Source: CALGFH01 sp045807325
GTDB lineage: Bacteria; Actinomycetota; CALGFH01
Length of the DNA stretch: 19,576 bases
Reading direction: 5' to 3'
Assembly (NCBI GenBank): GCA_045807325.1
Contig: JBJMHP010000231.1
Location: 1-19,576, forward strand
The notes under the pieces are model-generated. The model was not told the origin of the DNA and did no database searches. It saw only the letters and a list, made by a program, of their open reading frames with translations. Below are positions 13,987 through 19,576 of the stretch, piece by piece (the first letter of the stretch is position 1; each line of letters opens with the position of its first letter). The position numbers and the translations under genes were made by a program.

Positions 13987-15597
13987 TCAGCCTTCCTGGG
14001 GCGCGTCGGGGATCAGGACCCGGAACGAGGAGCCGCCGCCGGGCCGCTCCTCCACCCAGGCCCGGCCCCCGTGGAGCTCGGCGAACCGGGCGACCAGGGT
14101 CAGGCCGATGCCGACCCCGGGGGCGTGGGTCGGGGTGCCGGGACCCTGGCGGAACGGCTCGAACACGCTGTCGCGCAGCTCGGCCGGGATGCCGGCGCCG
14201 GCGTCCTCGACCGCCAGCAGCACCCCGTCACCGGCCGCCGGGTGCTCCACCCGCACCCACACCGGGGTGTCCGGCGGGGTGTGCCTGGCCGCGTTGGCGA
14301 GCAGGTTCTCGATGATCCGCTCGACCTTGCCCGGGTCGAGGGAGACGGTCACCGGCTGGGCCACCACCTGGGGCCGGCGACCGTTCAGCAGCCCCCAGTC
14401 GTCGGCGATCCGGGCCGCCAGGGCGGCCACGTCGGTGGGGCGGCGCTTGGGGGCGACGATCCCGTGGGTGAGCCGGTCCAGGTCGAGCAGGTCGTTCAGC
14501 AGCCGGTCGAGCTTGCGGGCGTTGGCCACCAGCCGGGTGTAGAGGTCGCTGCGGTCGGCCTCGGCCATGCTGTCGGCCTTGTGCTCCAGGGTCAGGCCGA
14601 TGCCGACGATCGCCGCCAGGGGGGTGCGCAGCTCGTGGGAGACCGCGTCCAGGAAGGTGTTCTTCATCCGGTCCAGGGCACGCAGCCGCTGCGTCGCCTC
14701 CTGCTCGCGCTCCAGGGCCCGCTTGATGTCGGTGATGTCGATGGTGAGGCCCTGCCAGTACAGGGGGTTGCCGACCTCGTCGCGGACCAGCACGCAGCGG
14801 TCGCGGAGCCATTGCAGCTCGCCGCTCTTGCTGAAGCAGCGGTACTCCATGTCGAAGGGCTCGCCGGTCTGCTCGCAGCGGGCCTCCTCGGCCAGGACCC
14901 GGTCGCGGTCCTCGGGGTGCAGGGTGCTCTTCCAGAAGTTCTTGCGGCTCATCTCCTCGGCCGTGTAGCCAGAGATCTCCTCGATGGCCGGGTTGATGTA
15001 CATGGCCGAGCCGCCGATCTGGTACTCCTCGCTGTAGACGATGGCCGGGATCTGGTCCACCAGGGTCCGGTAGCGCTGCTCGGCCCGCTGGCGCTCGGCC
15101 AGCTCCTGCTGGGCGGCGGCGTACAGGCGGGCGTTGTCGAGGGCGATCGAGGCGACCTCGGCGAACCGGCTGACCTGGGTGACCTCGTCGTCGGAGAAGA
15201 CCCGGCCGGGCTCGGAGAAGGCCAGGCCGATGACCCCGATGACCGTCCCGCCCGAGACCAGCGGGACCCCGAGCACGGCCCGGAAGTTCTCGGCCGCGAT
15301 CTGAGGGACGCGCCCGTCCCAGCGGCTGTAGTCGGGGATGGCCAGGGGCTGGCCGGTCTCCCAGACCCGGCCCGAGAGCCCCTCCCTCTTGAGCATGCGC
15401 ACCCCGACCAGGCCGGTGTAGGCCCCGGTGCCGAGCCGCAGCACCATCTCGCCGCTGGCCGGCTCGACCAGGCAGATGTAGCCGTTGGGGGTGCCGACCA
15501 CCTGGCCGGCCCAGGCGACGATCCGCTCCAGCAGGCCGCCGGCGGCCAGGTGGTCGCCGTCGGCCCCGGCCTCCACGCCGTCGACCTCAGCGCTCAT
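13987..15597 (-). CDS. Soluble GAF-PAS sensor histidine kinase
   Basis: Two-component sensor kinase, 536 residues, with no membrane segment, so it should sense a cytoplasmic or diffusible signal. Domains in order are GAF (about 15-160), a short coiled linker, PAS/PAC (about 175-295, with YINPAIEEISGYTAEEM and WQGLTIDITDIKRA), and a HisKA helix with the phospho-accepting His321 in AVSHELRTPLAAIVG. An HATPase domain follows, with N box NLLANAARHTPP, G1 box EDAGAGIP and G2 box GVGIGLTLV. ATG at 15597 is preferred over GTG at 15630 because GGGAC lies upstream of it and none lies upstream of the GTG. It overlaps the macro-domain stop by 11 bases, so the two are coupled. No response regulator or DNA-binding partner is adjacent. 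Confidence 0.92.
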   Translation of the reverse strand: MSAEVDGVEAGADGDHLAAGGLLERIVAWAGQVVGTPNGYICLVEPASGEMVLRLGTGAYTGLVGVRMLKREGLSGRVWETGQPLAIPDYSRWDGRVPQIAAENFRAVLGVPLVSGGTVIGVIGLAFSEPGRVFSDDEVTQVSRFAEVASIALDNARLYAAAQQELAERQRAEQRYRTLVDQIPAIVYSEEYQIGGSAMYINPAIEEISGYTAEEMSRKNFWKSTLHPEDRDRVLAEEARCEQTGEPFDMEYRCFSKSGELQWLRDRCVLVRDEVGNPLYWQGLTIDITDIKRALEREQEATQRLRALDRMKNTFLDAVSHELRTPLAAIVGIGLTLEHKADSMAEADRSDLYTRLVANARKLDRLLNDLLDLDRLTHGIVAPKRRPTDVAALAARIADDWGLLNGRRPQVVAQPVTVSLDPGKVERIIENLLANAARHTPPDTPVWVRVEHPAAGDGVLLAVEDAGAGIPAELRDSVFEPFRQGPGTPTHAPGVGIGLTLVARFAELHGGRAWVEERPGGGSSFRVLIPDAPQEG

Positions 15598-16153
15598 CGC
15601 CGCGTCCCAGCTCCCGCTCCAGGGCCCCACCGAACCGCTCGAGGGCGGCCTGGTCGTAGAGGGCGAACACCACGGTGGTCACCGGGGTGGGCCCGGCGGC
15701 GTGGTCGCGGACGGCCGCCCCCATGGCCGCGGCCGCCGCCTCCAGCCCGACCCCGCCGACGCCGGTGCCAAGGGCGGGCAGGGCCACGCTGGTCAGCCCC
15801 TCGGCGGCGGCCAGGCGCAGGGCGGCCGCGGTGGCCGCGCCGGCGGCGTCGGCGCTGGCCGGCCGGCCGGGGGCCAGGGCGGCGGCGTGCAGGATCGCCT
15901 GGACCCCGCGGTCGGCCAGGCGGCCGGGGCCGGTCCGGACCGCGTCCCCGACCGGCCAGGGCCCCTGGGCGACCGCCTCGGCCTCGACCTGGTCGCCGGC
16001 CGCCCGGCGGATGGCCCCGGCCACGCCGGAGCCGAGCCAGCCCTCGTTGTTGGCCGCGTTGACGATCGCCTCGGTATCGGCGGCGGTGATGTCGCCCTGC
16101 CAGACGAAGACGTCGGTCGCCCCACAGCGGGCGACCTTCCGCCCTTGTTCCAT
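15587..16153 (-). CDS. Macro-domain protein (ADP-ribose-binding or hydrolase type)
   Basis: Single-domain protein of 188 residues. It shows the macro-domain fingerprint: VWQGDITAADTEAIVNAANNEGWLGSGVAGAIRRAAG (17-53), where Asp21 and the Asn cluster at 32-36 fit the adenine and ribose contacts. ILHAAALAPGRP follows, then the phosphate loop ALPALGTGVGGVGLEAAAAAM (about 124-144). Family members bind ADP-ribose or remove it from proteins, nucleic acids or O-acetyl-ADP-ribose; which applies here cannot be told. The ATG has GGAGGGCAGG upstream. It starts 54 bases after the TetR gene and ends inside the start of the kinase gene, so it is probably in one transcript with the kinase. Confidence 0.92.
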   Translation of the reverse strand: MEQGRKVARCGATDVFVWQGDITAADTEAIVNAANNEGWLGSGVAGAIRRAAGDQVEAEAVAQGPWPVGDAVRTGPGRLADRGVQAILHAAALAPGRPASADAAGAATAAALRLAAAEGLTSVALPALGTGVGGVGLEAAAAAMGAAVRDHAAGPTPVTTVVFALYDQAALERFGGALERELGRGDER

Positions 16154-16207
16154 CCTGCCCTCCGGCTGCAGCCCGTTGCTGGCGACACCGTACCCCGCCG
16201 CGCCCGG

Positions 16208-16780
16208 TCAGCGGTACAGGGCGTGGAGCCAGAGGTCGGCCAGGGTCTCCACGGTGAGGTCGCGGTCCAGCGGCTCCTTGCGGACGGCGCGCAGGAACAT
16301 GGTCTGCTCGGCCATGGCGGCCAGGGCGGTGGCGGCGGTCAGGGGGTCGACCGGGCGGGTCACGCCCAGACCGGCGGCGCGCTCGATGTTGCGGGCGATC
16401 CGGCCCACGAACTGGCGCCGGACCTCGTCCAGGACCCGGCCCAGCTCCGGGTCCTGGATCGACGCCTCGGTCCAGAGAGCGATCAGGTCGGCGTCGCGGT
16501 CGTACAGGTCGGACAGGCCGCCAAGGACCTCGACCAGGCTGGCCCGGACGTCGCCGGGGCGCCAGGGCTGGCCGGCCAGGTCGACCAGGGTGGCCGCGTT
16601 CTCGGAGATGAGGGCGGCCAGGGCGGCCCGCTTGTTCTTGAAGTAGGCGTAGAAGGTGCCGTGCCCGACCCCGGCCCGAGCAACGATGTCCTCGACCCGG
16701 GCGCGGCCATAGCCGAGGTCGGCGAAGGCCTGCCGGGCCGCGGCCAGCAGCCGGGACCTGGTGTCGGCGGTGGTGGGCAC
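16208..16780 (-). CDS. TetR-family transcriptional regulator
   Basis: Regulator of 190 residues with an N-terminal helix-turn-helix (about 7-55): TRSRLLAAARQAFADLGY, then VEDIVARAGVGHGTFYAYFKNKRAAL, including the typical GTFYxYFxxK recognition turn. The C-terminal ligand-binding region is helical with no recognisable ligand signature. The GTG at 16780 is the only conventional start after an in-frame TAA about 45 bases upstream. It lacks a ribosome site; an AAGGAG lies about 24 bases away, too far. Translation may therefore be leaderless. It is transcribed divergently from the MoxR operon across a 98-base gap and in the same direction as the macro-domain gene, so either or both may be targets. 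Confidence 0.92.
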   Translation of the reverse strand: MPTTADTRSRLLAAARQAFADLGYGRARVEDIVARAGVGHGTFYAYFKNKRAALAALISENAATLVDLAGQPWRPGDVRASLVEVLGGLSDLYDRDADLIALWTEASIQDPELGRVLDEVRRQFVGRIARNIERAAGLGVTRPVDPLTAATALAAMAEQTMFLRAVRKEPLDRDLTVETLADLWLHALYR

Positions 16781-16787
16781 GGGGTGG

Positions 16788-16793
16788 AGGATA
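16788..16793 (-). promoter_or_regulatory. Likely -10 element of a leaderless tetR transcript
   Basis: On the minus strand TATCCT ends seven bases before the GTG start of the TetR gene. The usual -10 to start distance places transcription initiation at or next to the GTG itself. No convincing -35 hexamer is visible. Confidence 0.45.
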
Positions 16794-16836
16794 GAACGGA
16801 TCGGCTCCTTCTCACGTCTTCCTTATCAGTCGCGCC

Positions 16837-16842
16837 TACAAT
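16837..16842 (+). promoter_or_regulatory. Likely -10 element of the moxR operon
   Basis: On the plus strand TACAAT (5 of 6 consensus) lies 36 bases before the moxR GTG, implying initiation near 16849 and a leader of about 30 bases carrying AGGAG. The -35 position shows no clear TTGACA-like hexamer. The element shares the 98-base divergent region with the tetR promoter. Confidence 0.5.
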
Positions 16843-16878
16843 CGTGGTGCTCAGTGCCGAGGAAAGGAGCCCGCTCGG

Positions 16879-17865
16879 GTGGCCACCACGCGCCCCGAAA
16901 CGGGCGGCATGGACGACGTCGCCGCCTCCTTCGACAAGATCCGGGCCAACATCGAGCGGGTCATCGAGGGCAAGACCGACGTGGTCCGCCTCGCCCTTGT
17001 CGCCCTGCTGGCCGAGGGTCACCTCCTGATCGAGGACGTCCCCGGGGTCGGCAAGACGATGCTGGCCAAGGCCCTGGCCCGGTCCATCGACTGCTCGGTC
17101 CGCCGCATCCAGTTCACCCCCGACCTGCTGCCCTCGGACGTCACCGGGGTCAGCGTGTTCAACCAGGAGCGGGGCGACTTCGAGTTCAAGCCGGGGGCGA
17201 TCTTCGCCAACATCGTGCTCGGCGACGAGATCAACCGGGCCTCGCCCAAGACCCAGGCCGCCCTGCTCGAGTCCATGGAGGAGCGCCAGGTCACCGTTGA
17301 CGGCGTGACCTACCAGCTCGGCGTGCCGTTCATGGTGATCGCCACCCAGAACCCGATCGAGCACGAGGGCACCTATCCCCTGCCCGAGGCCCAGCGCGAC
17401 CGCTTCATGCTGGAGCTGAACATCGGCTACCCGACCCGGCAGGCCGAGATCGAGATCCTCGAGACCCACGGCCGGACCACCACCCTGCTCAGCGACCTGC
17501 AGCCGGTGGCTGACGCGCCGACGGTGGCCGACATGATCGAGGGGGTCAAGACGGTCCACGTGGCCGACACCCTCAAGCGCTACATCGTCGACCTGGTCAG
17601 GGCGACCCGCGACCACGCCGACCTGGCCCTTGGGGCCAGCCCCAGGGCGGCCCTGGCCCTGCTGCGGGCGGTCCGGGCCGCCGGGGCGGTGGCCGGGCGC
17701 GACTACGTCGTCCCCGACGACGTCAAGGAGCTGGTCACCCCGGTGCTGGCCCACCGGCTGATCACCGCCCCCGAGGCCCAGATGATCGGCCGCACCGCCG
17801 CCGACGTGCTCGCCGACATCGTTGAGTATGTGCCCATCCCCATCCGCGGCCGGGACCAGAGCTAG
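16879..17865 (+). CDS. MoxR-type AAA+ ATPase
   Basis: Predicted chaperone-like AAA+ ATPase of 328 residues, family length. It shows Walker A EDVPGVGKTMLAKAL (52-66), Walker B NIVLGDEINRA (111-121), sensor 1 VIATQNPIEHEGTYPLPEAQRDRF (153-176, including the arginine-finger region), and the C-terminal lid with SPRAALALLRAVRA. MoxR proteins commonly help assemble or activate partner proteins encoded beside them, often with a von Willebrand factor A-like or DUF58 domain. The GTG at 16879 has AGGAG nine bases upstream; ATG at 16909 is an alternative. It is followed after 24 bases by the DUF58 gene, forming a typical MoxR-DUF58-transglutaminase operon. Confidence 0.95.
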   Translation: MATTRPETGGMDDVAASFDKIRANIERVIEGKTDVVRLALVALLAEGHLLIEDVPGVGKTMLAKALARSIDCSVRRIQFTPDLLPSDVTGVSVFNQERGDFEFKPGAIFANIVLGDEINRASPKTQAALLESMEERQVTVDGVTYQLGVPFMVIATQNPIEHEGTYPLPEAQRDRFMLELNIGYPTRQAEIEILETHGRTTTLLSDLQPVADAPTVADMIEGVKTVHVADTLKRYIVDLVRATRDHADLALGASPRAALALLRAVRAAGAVAGRDYVVPDDVKELVTPVLAHRLITAPEAQMIGRTAADVLADIVEYVPIPIRGRDQS

Positions 17866-17889
17866 GCGAGCACCGAGGCGAGAACCAGG

Positions 17890-19170
17890 TTGCTGAAGGC
17901 GTTCACTCCCCGGGCGGCCGGGTTCGCCGCCGCGGCGGCCGCGATGTATGTGGCCGGCCGCCTCACCGGCGTGCCCGAGCTGTACATGCTGGCCGTGGCC
18001 GCCCTGGCCCTGCCGCTGGGGGCGCTGGCCGTGGTCACCTGGGGCAACTCCCGGCTGGCGTCCAGCCGCTCGGTCCGGCCGGTGCGGACCTCGGTCGGCA
18101 ACCGGATCGCCGTGACCGTGCGCCTGGACAACCCGACCCGGCTGGAGACCGGGGTGCTGCTGCTGGAGGACCGGCTGCCCTACCAGCTCGGCCCGGGGGC
18201 ACGCTTCGTGGTCCCCGGGATCCCCGGGGGCGACCGGGAGCTGCTCTCCTATGAGGTGCGGGCGGCGGCCCGGGGCCGCTACTCGATCGGCCCGCTGGCC
18301 GTCCGCCTGGCCGACCCGTTCGGGCTGGCCCAGGTGACCAGCGAGCTGGCCGGTAGCACCGACGTGATCGTCCACCCCCGGGTCGAGGCCCTGGCCGCCC
18401 CCGGCCTTGGCGGGGAGCTGGCCTCATCGGCCGCGACCAAGGTCCGCTACCTGTTCTCCCAGGGCGACGAGTTCTACACCACCCGCGAATACCGCGACGG
18501 CGACGACCTGCGCAAGGTCCACTGGCGCTCGTCGGCCAAGCGGGGCCAGCTCATGATCCGCCAGGACGAGAGCCCGCGGCAGGCCCGGGTGCTGATCGCG
18601 CTCGACCTGCGCGCGGCGGTCCACGTCGGCGGTGACGAGCACAGCTCGCTGGAGCGGGTGATCTCGGCCGGGGCGTCGATCGCGGCCCGGCTCGCGACCG
18701 GCGGGTACGAGATCGGCTGCGTCACCGACGACGGCGGCACGGTGCGGGTGCCGCGCGGAGCCGACGCCGCCGGCCCGATCCTGGACTTCCTGGCCGGGGC
18801 CGGACCGAGCCACTCGCCGTCGCTGGCCCCGCTGGCCGCGCGGCTCACCGCGACCAGCGGCGAGGGACTGCTGGTGCTGGTCACCGCCGTGCCCAGCCCG
18901 GAGGAGGCCGCCGCGCTGGCCAGGACCCGGGCGTCGTTCGCGGGGGCGCTGGCCATCCTGGTGCGCACCGACAGCTGGCTGCCGCCCGCCCGGCCGGGGG
19001 CCGGGGCCCGGATGGCATCCGAGGCCGAGGCCGCGACGTCGGCTGCCATCGCCCGGCTACACCGGGCCGGGTGGCAGACGGTCACGCTCCAGCGGGGCGA
19101 GCCGCTCGAGCCGGTCTGGCGCAACCTGCTGCGCGGGCGCGGCCGCGCCCCGGCCGGGGGGCGGCTGTGA
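17890..19170 (+). CDS. DUF58 membrane protein
   Basis: Protein of 426 residues with two N-terminal hydrophobic segments (about 9-24 and 31-50). A beta-rich region (about 65-165) resembles the extracellular-type domain common in such proteins. The DUF58 signature follows: TTREYRDGDDLRKVHWRSSAKRGQLMIRQDE (about 197-227). The C-terminal part (LIALDLRAAV, then GASIAARLATGGYEIGCVTDD) looks like a von Willebrand factor A-like fold. Biochemical function is unknown; the family is nearly always encoded after a MoxR ATPase and is thought to be its partner. The start is TTG at 17890 with only a weak GAGG-like site. The stop overlaps the next gene as GTGA. Confidence 0.92.
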   Translation: MLKAFTPRAAGFAAAAAAMYVAGRLTGVPELYMLAVAALALPLGALAVVTWGNSRLASSRSVRPVRTSVGNRIAVTVRLDNPTRLETGVLLLEDRLPYQLGPGARFVVPGIPGGDRELLSYEVRAAARGRYSIGPLAVRLADPFGLAQVTSELAGSTDVIVHPRVEALAAPGLGGELASSAATKVRYLFSQGDEFYTTREYRDGDDLRKVHWRSSAKRGQLMIRQDESPRQARVLIALDLRAAVHVGGDEHSSLERVISAGASIAARLATGGYEIGCVTDDGGTVRVPRGADAAGPILDFLAGAGPSHSPSLAPLAARLTATSGEGLLVLVTAVPSPEEAAALARTRASFAGALAILVRTDSWLPPARPGAGARMASEAEAATSAAIARLHRAGWQTVTLQRGEPLEPVWRNLLRGRGRAPAGGRL

Positions 19171-19576
19171 CCCGGCCCGGGCAGGGCGATCTGAGCCTTG
19201 GCCTCGCGGTCGCGGCGCTGCTGGCCGGGGCGTCGTTGTCGCTGGCCCGGTTGTACTCGACCGGTGGCTGGCTGCTGCCGACCTGGATCTGCATCGCGGC
19301 CGCGCTCGGGCTGGCCGCGCTGCTGCGGCGGCTCGGGGTCGGGACCACGATCTCGCTCGCGGCCATGGTGGCCGGGTTCGTAGTGGTCATCGGCAACCTG
19401 TTGTTCCCTGACACCCTCGCGCTGGTGCTCCCCACCCCGGCCACCGGCGAGGCGATCCAGCGGGCGACCAGGGCAGCGCTGGACGCGCTGGTCGAGCAGG
19501 CGGCACCCGCCCCCGTCAGCAAGGAGTTCCTGCTGATCACATGCGCGGGCGCGTGGGCGGTGACGGTCTCGGCGGA
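19167..19576 (+). CDS. TgpA-like membrane protein, N-terminal part (3' end missing)
   Basis: The first 136 residues of a protein that runs off the right edge. It begins (GTG) MTRPGQGDLSLGLAVAALLAG. Hydrophobic segments are at about 10-26, 33-51 and 57-80, then a Pro/Ala-rich loop with a helix (about 90-112), then the start of another segment (about 118-136). The third gene of MoxR-DUF58 operons is usually a TgpA/DUF3488 protein with several N-terminal membrane helices and an extracytoplasmic transglutaminase-like domain. The visible helices fit this, but the catalytic part is outside the window, so the name rests on context. The GTGA overlap with the DUF58 stop implies coupled translation. 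Confidence 0.7.
   Translation, partial: MTRPGQGDLSLGLAVAALLAGASLSLARLYSTGGWLLPTWICIAAALGLAALLRRLGVGTTISLAAMVAGFVVVIGNLLFPDTLALVLPTPATGEAIQRATRAALDALVEQAAPAPVSKEFLLITCAGAWAVTVSA

Noticed and set aside
16483..18375. Minus-strand open frame of 630 codons
   Set aside because: It is antisense to moxR and the DUF58 gene and its product is compositionally a shadow. The real genes there have strong motifs on the plus strand.
1..19576. tRNA, rRNA, CRISPR, insertion sequence or prophage
   Set aside because: No cloverleaf, regularly spaced repeats, transposase or phage motifs were found on either strand.

Overview
The window is chromosomal DNA of very high GC content (about three quarters by eye), dense in genes and with almost no intergenic space. 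It reads as an actinomycete or a close uncultured relative. The reasons are the gene order of the cell-division and cell-wall (dcw) cluster, the actinobacterial style of FtsI, FtsL and the HNH protein, frequent GTG starts with stop/start overlaps, and a likely leaderless regulator. The species cannot be named from sequence alone. MurE carries the DNPR signature, so the peptidoglycan is predicted to contain meso-diaminopimelate.

Left part (1-11736, all minus strand): a compact dcw operon transcribed right to left, in the order mraZ, rsmH, ftsL-like, ftsI, murE, murF, mraY, murD, ftsW, murG. murG runs off the left edge. Most junctions overlap by 1 to 14 bases. Only the ftsL/ftsI and ftsI/murE junctions have short gaps (33 and 36 bases), so the genes are probably cotranscribed and translationally coupled. 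The enzymes take UDP-MurNAc-peptide from tripeptide (MurE) to pentapeptide (MurF), lipid I (MraY) and lipid II (MurG). FtsW and FtsI polymerise and cross-link it at the septum, with FtsL as a scaffold. The operon appears to start at a promoter at 11708-11736 that overlaps three MraZ-box repeats with 10-base period, which points to autoregulation by MraZ. mraZ itself seems to start at a CTG codon.

Middle part (11860-16780, also minus strand): an accessory set upstream of the dcw operon. In transcription order it holds a TetR-type regulator, a macro-domain protein, a soluble GAF-PAS histidine kinase with no adjacent response regulator, an HNH nuclease-like protein, and a membrane-anchored metallophosphoesterase whose start overlaps the HNH gene by 82 bases.

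Right part (16781-19576, plus strand): a divergent operon of a MoxR-type AAA+ ATPase, a DUF58 protein and the start of a TgpA-like membrane protein with probable transglutaminase domain, cut by the right edge.

The least expected structure is a family of about 29-base GC-rich palindromes (3758-3786, 6285-6313, 10386-10414). They lie inside the poorly conserved ends or linkers of murD, murE and rsmH, and a different 14-bp-stem hairpin lies in the ftsL tail. They look like small mobile or repeated palindromic elements tolerated in coding sequence. No tRNA, rRNA, CRISPR array, insertion sequence or prophage was seen, and no stretch of more than about 190 bases lacks a gene.
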